In this document: in pieces, positions 34,364 through 42,686 of the stretch
Numbering within the stretch: position 1 is the stretch's first letter
How the letters are laid out: each line of letters begins with the position of its first letter
Origin: Virgibacillus necropolis
GTDB taxonomy: Bacteria > Bacillota > Bacilli > Bacillales > Amphibacillaceae
Reading direction: 5' to 3'
DNA length: 64,000 nt
NCBI RefSeq assembly: GCF_002224365.1
Contig: NZ_CP022437.1
Coordinates: forward strand, 930,001-994,000
Position numbers and translations under genes: made by a program
Notes under the pieces: generated by a model
Databases searched by the model: none
What the model saw: only the letters and a program-made list of their open reading frames with translations
What the model was told of the DNA's origin: nothing

Positions 34364-35671
34364 ATGAGTTTAATATTTTCGCGATTGGAGAAAAGAATAA
34401 CAAAATTGCAAAAAAAAATAGCTCCCATTGCTGCGAAAATCGAACAACAAAGGCATCTGGCATCTATTAAAAATGGTGTCAAGGATTTAACGTTTATTCT
34501 GTTAGTAGGTTCGTTTTTCTTGATGGTTTATATACTTTGTAACTATCTAGAAAGTGTTTTTGGGATGACTTTAATCAGTAATATGCAAATTTTGAGGATG
34601 CCTATTCAATTAACATTTGGAATGCTATCCATTTATGCTGCAATAACAGTTTCCTATCGACATGCTAAATCGTATGACATGCCGATTTTGATTCCTATTT
34701 TTTCTAGTATCCTTGTAACAGGTATTGCAGCAGGAGCAATAAATTTGAATGGAATTGATCTTGAACAACTAAACTCAAAAGGATTTCTCTTAGCAATTTT
34801 ATTATCATTATTAATCGTTGAAATTTATAACAAGTTTTTACAATATGAAGCAAGAGGAATTTTAAGGAAAGTCCCAGAGGGCAGTATATACACAATGAAG
34901 ATTTTGTTTCCCATTATTATTTTGTCAAGTGTATTTCTATTAATTAATGATTTGTTTAATCATTTTACAGGTTACTCAAATGGACTAGATTTTGTATTTA
35001 GTATTTTATTAAGTGAAATCTCATCTATTGATACACCTATCATGGTATTTATCATAGTATTTATCGAAATGTTGTTTTGGTACATTGGCATAAATGGATA
35101 TGCGGTGCTTGCTAGTTTTGTACTACCGATATCAACATTTTATCTTGCAGAAAATGTAAAACTAACCATGTCTGGGCAAGAAGCTGAATACATTTTTACA
35201 CCAAATTTCTGGGACTATTTTGCAAGCTTAACAGGCTCTGGTTTAGTAGGAGCATTAGTTGTTTTAGCGTTATTTTCCAAACTGGACAGTATACGTTCTA
35301 CTGGTAAAACTTCTGTAATACCTAGTATTTTTTCTATTTCCGAACCGATATTATATGGGTTGCCAATTTGTTTTAATATTTACTTGTTTATCCCTTTTGT
35401 TATTGGTACTCCTATTTTAGCTACATTACAATGGTATGTTTTCAAATGGGGCTGGGTAAATATCCCGATTGTACATGTAGCAGATGCTCCAACACCGTTT
35501 GCACAAGTTATTTCCACGATGGATTTCAGAGCGATTATCTTAATACTTGTTATTTTTATTTTGGCGGTGGCCATGTACTATCCGTTTTTCAAGATGTATG
35601 AAAAAAGTGTAGAAAAGCAAAAAGAAAAGGAACAAGATAGCAGATTTGATGATCTTGATTTAGATTTTTAA
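34364..35671 (+). CDS. PTS EIIC component, lactose/cellobiose type
   Basis: Membrane permease of 435 aa with about ten hydrophobic segments. Family marks include LFWYIGINGYAVLASFVLPIS, the SIFSISEPILYGLPICFN substrate region and FVIGTPILATLQWYVFKWGWVNIP. It starts with a 45-residue charged stretch before the first membrane helix, and ends in an acidic tail (QDSRFDDLDLDF). Together with the two preceding genes it makes a complete three-gene Lac-type PTS. Confidence 0.92.
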   Translation: MSLIFSRLEKRITKLQKKIAPIAAKIEQQRHLASIKNGVKDLTFILLVGSFFLMVYILCNYLESVFGMTLISNMQILRMPIQLTFGMLSIYAAITVSYRHAKSYDMPILIPIFSSILVTGIAAGAINLNGIDLEQLNSKGFLLAILLSLLIVEIYNKFLQYEARGILRKVPEGSIYTMKILFPIIILSSVFLLINDLFNHFTGYSNGLDFVFSILLSEISSIDTPIMVFIIVFIEMLFWYIGINGYAVLASFVLPISTFYLAENVKLTMSGQEAEYIFTPNFWDYFASLTGSGLVGALVVLALFSKLDSIRSTGKTSVIPSIFSISEPILYGLPICFNIYLFIPFVIGTPILATLQWYVFKWGWVNIPIVHVADAPTPFAQVISTMDFRAIILILVIFILAVAMYYPFFKMYEKSVEKQKEKEQDSRFDDLDLDF

Positions 35672-35690
35672 TTTATGAGGAGAGTTATAA

Positions 35691-36644
35691 ATGAAATATA
35701 TTGATATAAAAGGCACAAAGAACAATCAGACTGTCACGTTATCCTGCTCTAATATTGTGATGGGGACAGCTGATTTTCTGAAACCGGATAATATGAAGGA
35801 AGCCGAAGTATTATTGGATAGATATGTGGAATTAGGTGGTAATTTATTCGATTCAGCAAGGCATTATCGGCACAGTGAAAAAGTACTTGGTATGTGGATG
35901 GGATCGAAAAAAAACAGGGAGGAAGTACATATTTTGACCAAGGGATGTCACCCAGTCAGGGAGGCTCCAGGTACACCGCGTGTATCTCCTGAAAATATCG
36001 ATGAGGATTTGATGACAAGCTTAGAGTATTTGAAGACAGATTATGTTGACTTATATGCTCTTCATCGTGATAATCCTGAAAAACCAGTCGGGCCAATCAT
36101 GGAAGCTTTACATCGACATGTGGAAGCTGGAAGAATCAGGGCTATCGGATTTTCTAATTGGGAACTTGATCGAATAATGGAAGCGGATAATTATGCAAAA
36201 GAAAATGGTTTGACTCGGATTTCGTTTAACAGTCCTAATTTAAGTTTAGCAAAACCTTTAAGACCTCGCTGGGAAAATTGTGTTTCAGCTAACGGGAACA
36301 TGATTGAATGGCATAATGAAACCGAGATTCCATTGTTATCCTGGTCTGCCCAGGCTGGGGGTCTCTTCTCTGGCAGATTTAATCCCGAAAGCAGAGATAA
36401 TCAGGAAATGGTTGAAGTATATTATAGTGAAGACAACTGGGAGAGGTATGAGCGTGTGAAACAGCTTGCTGAGGATAAGAATGTTGAACCAATCCAGGTC
36501 TCTCTATCCTATGTACTTAACCAAAAGTTTCCTTCCTGCGCTATTATAGGACCCGCAAATGTTGCTGAATTGGAGTCATCTTTAAAAGGAGCAGAAATTG
36601 CACTGACCGAAGATGAAGTTAATTGGATAGATTTAAAAAAATAA
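35691..36644 (+). CDS. Aldo/keto reductase
   Basis: NAD(P)H-dependent TIM-barrel oxidoreductase of 317 aa. The catalytic tetrad can be placed: FDSARHYRHSEKVLG (Asp and Tyr), HILTKGC (Lys) and YALHRDN (His). The C terminus has SLSYVLNQKFPSCAIIGPANVAELESSL for cofactor binding. It lies 19 bp after the PTS EIIC gene and just before a TIM-barrel isomerase. It could oxidise or reduce a sugar released inside the cell, or act on a cyclitol, given the iol genes downstream; the substrate is not deducible. Confidence 0.87.
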   Translation: MKYIDIKGTKNNQTVTLSCSNIVMGTADFLKPDNMKEAEVLLDRYVELGGNLFDSARHYRHSEKVLGMWMGSKKNREEVHILTKGCHPVREAPGTPRVSPENIDEDLMTSLEYLKTDYVDLYALHRDNPEKPVGPIMEALHRHVEAGRIRAIGFSNWELDRIMEADNYAKENGLTRISFNSPNLSLAKPLRPRWENCVSANGNMIEWHNETEIPLLSWSAQAGGLFSGRFNPESRDNQEMVEVYYSEDNWERYERVKQLAEDKNVEPIQVSLSYVLNQKFPSCAIIGPANVAELESSLKGAEIALTEDEVNWIDLKK

Positions 36645-36665
36645 TTTGATATGTGAGGTTATTTC

Positions 36666-37451
36666 ATGACACTTAAAAGTAAACTGGCCGCACAAATGTA
36701 CTCGGTCCGCCTTGAGTTCGAAAAGGATTGCGAAGGAACATTGAGAAGATTGAAGGATATAGGTTTCGAAGCTATCCAACTGGATGGCATGAGGGGCAAT
36801 GATCCAGAAAAAGTAGCGGAATTAATACGCAAGTATGATCTTAAAGTGGCAGGAATGCATATCAAACATGACCGCTTCTTCAACGATCTTGACAATGTAT
36901 TATATGAAGCGTATTTATTTCAATGCAAAACAATCTACGATAAATATATTGACGATGAAGACCAGCATGAAGAAGGTTATAAGAAAACGAAAAAAAAATT
37001 ATTGGAAGTGGCTAGAGATTTAAGTCCATTGGGTTTCAGAGTTGGGGTTCATAATCCAGAATACGATTATAATAACCAGGTGAATGGACGTAAATTACTT
37101 GATTATTTAACTGATCCTGTGGATGGAATTTGTATTTATTCAGAGCCTGATACCTATTGGATGACTGTGGCGGGAGAAAATCCTGTTGAAACACTAAAAA
37201 AATATAGTGGACGGGCACCGATTCTGCACTTGAAAGATTACAAAGAAGGCTTCGAATCAGATGATATGGATAATAATCTTGTTGAGGTCGGTTTAGGTGA
37301 TGTCAATATGGAGGAAGTAATCCAGTGGGGAGAATGGAATGGTGTGGAATTCTATTGCATTGAACAAGATTATTCCAAAATTGGCATTTTTGAAAGTCTG
37401 AAACAAGGATTTGAACATATTTTACATTTAGGGAATAAAATTAAATCGTAA
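36666..37451 (+). CDS. Xylose-isomerase-like TIM barrel, sugar phosphate isomerase/epimerase
   Basis: A 261-aa AP-endonuclease-2-type TIM barrel (IolE/IolI/UxuA-like superfamily). Visible metal-site candidates: AAQMYSVRLEFEKD at the start, HNPEYDY, YSEPDTYWM, ILHLKDYKEG and FYCIEQDYS with the terminal glutamate. Members isomerise, epimerise or dehydrate sugars and inososes using a divalent metal. Neighbours are an aldo/keto reductase and phosphoesterases. A role similar to inosose dehydratase or isomerase is possible since iolE is missing from the iol cluster here, but this is a guess. Confidence 0.8.
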   Translation: MTLKSKLAAQMYSVRLEFEKDCEGTLRRLKDIGFEAIQLDGMRGNDPEKVAELIRKYDLKVAGMHIKHDRFFNDLDNVLYEAYLFQCKTIYDKYIDDEDQHEEGYKKTKKKLLEVARDLSPLGFRVGVHNPEYDYNNQVNGRKLLDYLTDPVDGICIYSEPDTYWMTVAGENPVETLKKYSGRAPILHLKDYKEGFESDDMDNNLVEVGLGDVNMEEVIQWGEWNGVEFYCIEQDYSKIGIFESLKQGFEHILHLGNKIKS

Positions 37452-37499
37452 ATTTCAAATGTATTTGTAGATATTTATTAAAAGGGGCTGGTTATTAGT

Positions 37500-38192
37500 T
37501 TGTTAACAGATATTTTTGATGAAGAATTTATCGAATCTATAATAAAGCTATTAGTTGCCCTTCTTCTAGCTGGCATAGTTGGCTTTGAAAGAGAAATTAA
37601 CAGGCATTCCGCTGGGTTCCGGACTCATATATTAGTAGGAGTAAGTTCGTGTCTGATGATGATTCTATCAATTAATGGTTTTCAACATTTTATGGAAAAT
37701 TATTCGGAAGTTCGTTTTGATCCAGCCCGTATTCCATCTTATGTAATAAGCGGTATTGGATTCTTAGGAGCTGGTACTATTGTTGTACATGGTGGTACGA
37801 TTCACGGGCTCACTACTGCTGCATCTATTTGGACCGTGGCCGGTTTAGGATTAATTGTTGGAAATGGAATGTACAAAGAAGCAATCGTTGCGACACTGGT
37901 CATTCTTTTAAGTCTAGTGGTATTGAAAAAATTTAGTAAATCCCTAAATAAAAATTATAACGAAGTGATATGTGAAGTATTAATAAAAGAAGAAAATCTG
38001 ATGCAATTTATAGAGGATATTACTAAGCGCTCAATTCATATCCGTAAATATGTAATTACTGATGAACCAGAAGAACTTAAAAGAATCAAACTTTATATAG
38101 AAGGAGTAAATAAGAAAAAGGATTCAGGTTTATTAGAACTATTAGCTAATAAAAATGTTTTTAAAAAAGTCGAAATTGAGTATAGAGCTTAG
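37500..38192 (+). CDS. MgtC/SapB-family membrane protein
   Basis: A 230-aa protein with four to five N-terminal hydrophobic segments typical of MgtC: LLVALLLAGIVGFEREINRHSAGFRTHILVG, then SGIGFLGAGTIV and GLTTAASIWTVAGLGLIVG, then a small soluble C-terminal domain. It starts with TTG after AAGGGG. MgtC proteins are linked to survival at low Mg2+ and to phosphate/ATP homeostasis. Its position between a sugar isomerase and three phosphoesterases is unexpected; control of intracellular phosphate or Mg2+ during breakdown of a phosphorylated substrate is one reading (inference). Confidence 0.85.
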   Translation: MLTDIFDEEFIESIIKLLVALLLAGIVGFEREINRHSAGFRTHILVGVSSCLMMILSINGFQHFMENYSEVRFDPARIPSYVISGIGFLGAGTIVVHGGTIHGLTTAASIWTVAGLGLIVGNGMYKEAIVATLVILLSLVVLKKFSKSLNKNYNEVICEVLIKEENLMQFIEDITKRSIHIRKYVITDEPEELKRIKLYIEGVNKKKDSGLLELLANKNVFKKVEIEYRA

Positions 38193-38286
38193 CTTATTTA
38201 TGTGAAACAAACCTTCTTCTATAAAAGATTTCTATTATTAGATTAACAGTGGATCTCAGTTAAATAATAGAAAAGGAGCTTTGATA

Positions 38287-39150
38287 ATGGAACTTATTAG
38301 GGAAAAAAACGGTAATTTAAGGATTCTACAATTAACAGACTTACATATAGGTCAGTTACCTTTTGATAATGATGATATAAGGACTTTTGATCACATAAAA
38401 AAAGTCAGCAATGAATATAATCCCGACTTGATAGTAATTACTGGTGATTTGATATGGTCAGAGGGTATTGAAAAACCCGGCAAAAGTTTTGAAGAATTAA
38501 TTAAAGTGTTAAATAGCCTTCAAAAACCAATAACAGTAACTTATGGCAATCATGATACAGAAGAAAATATAACTCGATCTGACTTAAGAGAATTAGAAAA
38601 AAAACTAGATTATAAGGTTAATAAAAAGCATTCTTATATTGTCGAAGAACGAGAGTCATATTGTATTGAATTAAGAGATGAGAGTCAGGAGCTTTTAAAT
38701 GTGTTATATGTCATTGATAGTGGTGCAGTCGACCCGCTAAGAATCGGTACTTATGAATATGTGCATCCGAAACAAGTAAATTGGTTTTATGACGTTTCAA
38801 ACTTTTACAAACAAGAAAAATCAAAAAAGACAGAGGATTTATTATTTTTACATATCCCTCTTCCTGAATATAAAGACGCGTGGAAGAATGGACAAGTATA
38901 TGGTTATAAATATGAAGAGGTTTCATCCCCTGTACTTAATACTGGTTTATTTACATCATTATTATTGGATAAACAAGTAAAAGGGGTTTTTTGCGGACAT
39001 GATCATGATAATGATTTTGATGCAATTTATCATGGTATAAAACTCTGCTTCGGTAGAGTATCGGGATTTAATTGTTATGGGGAACTTTCAAGAGGAGCCA
39101 GAATAATTGAATTGCAATCAAATGAATCTTTTAAAACATACTTGATTTAG
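38287..39150 (+). CDS. Calcineurin-like metallophosphoesterase
   Basis: Cytosolic two-metal phosphoesterase of 287 aa with the full motif set: QLTDLHIG (D-x-H), VITGDLIW (GD), VTYGNHDTE (GNHD), FLHIPLPEY (H) and GVFCGHDHDND (GHDH). I chose ATG 38287, eight bases after AAAGGAG; a TTG two codons earlier is in frame. Relatives act as phosphodiesterases or phosphomonoesterases (CpdA/Icc, PAP-like). It is the first of three consecutive phosphoesterases of unrelated folds, suggesting that the substrate of this locus carries phosphate groups. No signal peptide is seen. Confidence 0.88.
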   Translation: MELIREKNGNLRILQLTDLHIGQLPFDNDDIRTFDHIKKVSNEYNPDLIVITGDLIWSEGIEKPGKSFEELIKVLNSLQKPITVTYGNHDTEENITRSDLRELEKKLDYKVNKKHSYIVEERESYCIELRDESQELLNVLYVIDSGAVDPLRIGTYEYVHPKQVNWFYDVSNFYKQEKSKKTEDLLFLHIPLPEYKDAWKNGQVYGYKYEEVSSPVLNTGLFTSLLLDKQVKGVFCGHDHDNDFDAIYHGIKLCFGRVSGFNCYGELSRGARIIELQSNESFKTYLI

Positions 39151-39177
39151 AATCCATAAAATGAAAAGAGGCGGACA

Positions 39178-39963
39178 ATGAATTTTTCTCTTCAATTAAT
39201 GAGTTATAACATTAAGTATGATTCAGCCGAAGAAAATGAAGGTTGGTCTGAAAGAAGGAAACTAGTCGGTAAGATTATAAAACAACAGAACCCTGACCTA
39301 ATAGGTATGCAAGAATGCTTATATCATCAAATAACAGATCTGCAAGAAATGTTATCAGGATACAGTTGGATTGGATTTGGTAGAGAAGGAGGAAGTAAAG
39401 GAGAGTTCACACCTATTTTTTATAAGAAGAAAAGGTTCAGAGTAATAGAATATGATCATGTTTGGTTATCGGACACACCGAATAAAATTGCATCTAAGAC
39501 ATGGGGGAATATTGTTCCAAGAATTGTAACTTGGGTTCTCTTTTTAGATAAAGATACAAAAAAGACATTTTATCAAATAAATACACATTTTGATAACCAC
39601 TCAGCACTAGCACGTGTGAAGAGTGCAGAATTAATAAATAAAATAATAAATGACTTTAATCCTCAATTCCCCATCCTGTTGAGTGGTGACTTTAACGTTG
39701 GCTGTAATTCAGAGATTTATTCTTATTTCACTAAAGAAGGTAGTTTTGTTGATGTCTGGGATACAGCAATAAAAACAGAAAATAGTTCTTTAGGAAGCTT
39801 CAATGATTTTCATAATCTAACAGGTGGAAAAGATCGGATAGATTGGATTTTAATGAAAGCTAAAGCAAATGTGAATTTTGTGAAGTTAGTGAATGATACA
39901 GTGAATAATCAATTCCCTAGTGATCATTTCCCTGTTGTTACGAGTTTGTATTATATGGATTAA
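39178..39963 (+). CDS. Endonuclease/exonuclease/phosphatase (EEP) family hydrolase
   Basis: A DNase I-like fold phosphoesterase of 261 aa: MSYNIKYDS, LIGMQECLYHQ (metal-binding Glu), QINTHFDNHS, LLSGDFNVGCNS and the terminal FPSDHFPVV with the catalytic Asp-His pair. The family includes sphingomyelinases, inositol-polyphosphate phosphatases and other phosphodiesterases as well as nucleases. It has no signal peptide and lies 27 bp after the metallophosphoesterase gene. In this sugar cluster a role on a phosphorylated glycan or glycolipid head group is likelier than DNA cleavage (inference). Confidence 0.87.
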   Translation: MNFSLQLMSYNIKYDSAEENEGWSERRKLVGKIIKQQNPDLIGMQECLYHQITDLQEMLSGYSWIGFGREGGSKGEFTPIFYKKKRFRVIEYDHVWLSDTPNKIASKTWGNIVPRIVTWVLFLDKDTKKTFYQINTHFDNHSALARVKSAELINKIINDFNPQFPILLSGDFNVGCNSEIYSYFTKEGSFVDVWDTAIKTENSSLGSFNDFHNLTGGKDRIDWILMKAKANVNFVKLVNDTVNNQFPSDHFPVVTSLYYMD

Positions 39964-40009
39964 AGTTTATTAGTTTATGTATTCGGAATTTACTAGGATG
40001 GTGATTGAT

Positions 40010-41011
40010 ATGAAGGTAGACTACCATTTGCACCTTGAAGAAGGTCCATATAGTGTGAGTTTTCTAAATAACACTTATCGGGCTATTCAATACTTTTATC
40101 CAGTTGATACCGCTCATCAAGGCACAAAAGAAGGAATGAATGAAAATATTGCACTGTTAAGTGAGCGGTTTAAGCATACGGAGTTTTCAGAGTGGTGGCT
40201 TGAATTATATTTAGAAGAAGCATTGCGAAAGGGTTTAAAAGAAGTTGGAATTGTCGATCACCTCTATCGCTTCAGAGACACGAGAGACTATTTTTTAAAG
40301 TATATCGACGTAGATTCAAAAGAAATAGGTGAACAACAATTAGATTGGCTTAACAAAGTAATGGTTAGAGATTTGCATGAATTCGTTGACATGATTCAAT
40401 CCCAGAAAAATCGCTGGAGGAAAAAGGGGATTGAGTTGCGCTTAGGTATGGAAGCAGATTATTTTGAAGGTGGAGAAGAAGAATTACAAAAATTATTGGA
40501 AGGATACCCATTTGATTATGTAATTGGTTCAGTACACTTTTTAAAAGGATGGGGCTTCGATAACCCACAATTACAACATAGATTTAAAAATTATAATTTG
40601 GTAGAAATATATGAAAAACATTTTAATACCATCATAAAAGCTGCTAAAAGTAAATTGTTCGATTTTCTTGCCCACTTAGATAATCTCAAAGTGTTTAATT
40701 ACCGTCCAGATGAATCGCAATTGGCAGGAATATATGAAAAAGTAGCAAAAACACTTGCAGAACACGATGTAGCTACGGAAGTAAATCCAGGTTTATATTA
40801 CAGATATCCTGTAAAAGAAATGTGCCCAAGTCCAAGATTCATGGAAATATTGGTGAAACATGGTGTGAAATTTACTACTTCTTCTGATTCCCATTTTCCA
40901 GACCAAATAGGTATATATAATGAAGAAATTCAGGAATTGTTACGTTCAAATGGCATTAATAACCTAGTTACCTTTGAAAATCGAAAAAGAATTATGAAAC
41001 CATTTTTGTAA
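40010..41011 (+). CDS. PHP-domain phosphatase (histidinol-phosphatase-like)
   Basis: A 333-aa PHP-fold metal-dependent phosphoesterase: DYHLHLEEGPYS (H-x-H), EVGIVDHLYRF, LRLGMEADYFEG, VIGSVHFLKGWG, FLAHLDNLK and TTSSDSHFPDQIG contain the usual histidine/aspartate metal ligands. I chose the ATG at 40010 with GGTGA upstream; an earlier in-frame ATG (39977) adds eleven unlikely residues. HisK-type relatives remove phosphate from histidinol-phosphate, but no his genes are near, and many PHP proteins are general sugar-phosphate phosphatases or phosphodiesterases. Confidence 0.85.
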   Translation: MKVDYHLHLEEGPYSVSFLNNTYRAIQYFYPVDTAHQGTKEGMNENIALLSERFKHTEFSEWWLELYLEEALRKGLKEVGIVDHLYRFRDTRDYFLKYIDVDSKEIGEQQLDWLNKVMVRDLHEFVDMIQSQKNRWRKKGIELRLGMEADYFEGGEEELQKLLEGYPFDYVIGSVHFLKGWGFDNPQLQHRFKNYNLVEIYEKHFNTIIKAAKSKLFDFLAHLDNLKVFNYRPDESQLAGIYEKVAKTLAEHDVATEVNPGLYYRYPVKEMCPSPRFMEILVKHGVKFTTSSDSHFPDQIGIYNEEIQELLRSNGINNLVTFENRKRIMKPFL

Positions 41012-41027
41012 AAACGAGGTATTTGTT

Positions 41028-42686
41028 ATGAAATTGTTTTGTTTTAGTTCATTAGAAAAGGTATTTTTAGATGGCCCAGTTCATGGAGTCGAACAACCAC
41101 AGGGATCTTGTTTGTTGGGAGAGAAATATGCAATACAAATTGCATTTTATGTGGATAAGGTAAACACTCCGATCCAGTTAGATCTGAAGACAGAACTACA
41201 GGAACAAATTAATGTATATAAGGTAGAACATGTTCCCTCAGAATTACCGAATGGTGAGGGACACGACCAGGATATTATTACTGGTAAACCTGGTTTATTT
41301 CCAGATGTACTTCAATCAAGCAGATTACCGGTTCAGTTTTCCAGATTAAAAACGGATGTCTGGTATTCTTTTTGGATAGAATTTGAAACTGCAAACCCTA
41401 AATTAAGCGGGACTCATGATATTTTGTTCACACTAGATTATGAAAACAAATATGGAAAACAAATCACATCTAGAACGTTCCAGTTGGAAGTAATTGCCAA
41501 GAAGTTACCTAAGAGTACTATTAAGCACACAGAATGGATTCATACGGATTGTTTAATGAATTATTATCAAATAGAAGCATTCAGTGATGAATATTGGGAG
41601 CTTGTTGATAAATATATTAGTATGGCAGTGGTTCATAGTCAAAATATGATGCTTACACCAATATTTACACCCCCAATTGATACGAACATAGGTGGGGAAA
41701 GACGGACTGTGCAACTTGTGGATATAAAAAAGAACAGTGATGAATATGAATTTGATTTTACAAACTTGCAAAAATGGAGCGATATTTGTAAAAAAAATAA
41801 TGTTCAATATTTAGAAATCATTCATTTATTTACGCAATGGGGGGCTAAATCTACACCTAAAATAGAGGTTACAGTTGACGAAGAAAAAGTGAACTTTTTT
41901 GGGTGGGAGACCGCTTCAGCATCGAAAGAATATATTTTGTTTTTACAGCAATTTATTCCATCATTAATAGAATGGTTAAAGGAAAATGAATGGGATAATA
42001 ATGTTTATTTCCATATCTCTGATGAACCATCAATAGATGATATTGAACATTATCAAGAAGCTAGTAATTGTGTAAGAAAATTGGTAAAAGGTTATCCAAT
42101 TATAGATGCGATGTCAGACTATTATTTATATAAAAAAGGATTAGTGGATATTCCGGTTGTCGCAAATAACCAAATAAGAATTTTTCTCGATAATAAGACG
42201 TCACCTCTGTGGACCTACTATTGTGGTGCACATAATTATAAAGTATCCAATAGATTTTTCGATATGCCATCCTATCGAAATAGAATTCTTGGTTATCAAT
42301 TATTTAAATATAATATTGATGGTTTTCTGCATTGGGGCTATAACTTCTGGAATACACAGTATTCAAAAAAGGCTATTAACCCCTATGAAATTACTGATGC
42401 AGAGGTCAGCTTTCCTTCGGGTGATAGTTTTGTAGTATATCCAGGCGAGAAGGGACCTCTTCCTTCTTTGCGGTTAAAAGTAATAAATGAGGCTTTTCAA
42501 GATTTTCGAGCAATGCAAGCAATAGAAAATATTTATGGAAGAAATGCAGTCGATGAATTGATAGAGAAGTATTTACCAAACTTAAGTTTTGATGAGTATC
42601 CCAAAAATCAAAAATACATTTTTTCAATAAGAGAACATATAAACAAGTTAATTAAAGACAGCATGAAAACGGAGTGTGGAAAGTAG
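41028..42686 (+). CDS. DUF4091 protein, glycoside-hydrolase-like (GH123-related architecture)
   Basis: A 552-aa protein with an N-terminal beta-rich domain (about 1-165) and a TIM-barrel-like region ending in the DUF4091 signature: VYFHISDEPSIDDIEHYQ (a DEP acidic motif), GFLHWGYNFWNTQYS, FPSGDSFVVYPGEKGPLPSLRLK and EAFQDFRAM. Proteins with this ending include GH123-type N-acetyl-hexosaminidases. The D-E pair would be the catalytic candidate. No signal peptide, so the substrate would be an imported oligosaccharide; a hexosaminidase would suit the chitobiose or GlcN part of a glycan core (inference). It abuts the GH125 gene with no gap. Confidence 0.78.
   Translation: MKLFCFSSLEKVFLDGPVHGVEQPQGSCLLGEKYAIQIAFYVDKVNTPIQLDLKTELQEQINVYKVEHVPSELPNGEGHDQDIITGKPGLFPDVLQSSRLPVQFSRLKTDVWYSFWIEFETANPKLSGTHDILFTLDYENKYGKQITSRTFQLEVIAKKLPKSTIKHTEWIHTDCLMNYYQIEAFSDEYWELVDKYISMAVVHSQNMMLTPIFTPPIDTNIGGERRTVQLVDIKKNSDEYEFDFTNLQKWSDICKKNNVQYLEIIHLFTQWGAKSTPKIEVTVDEEKVNFFGWETASASKEYILFLQQFIPSLIEWLKENEWDNNVYFHISDEPSIDDIEHYQEASNCVRKLVKGYPIIDAMSDYYLYKKGLVDIPVVANNQIRIFLDNKTSPLWTYYCGAHNYKVSNRFFDMPSYRNRILGYQLFKYNIDGFLHWGYNFWNTQYSKKAINPYEITDAEVSFPSGDSFVVYPGEKGPLPSLRLKVINEAFQDFRAMQAIENIYGRNAVDELIEKYLPNLSFDEYPKNQKYIFSIREHINKLIKDSMKTECGK

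Noticed and set aside
36666-37451. Naming the TIM-barrel protein iolE or iolI
   Set aside because: Superfamily resemblance only; sequence inspection cannot separate inosose dehydratase from the many other isomerases and epimerases.
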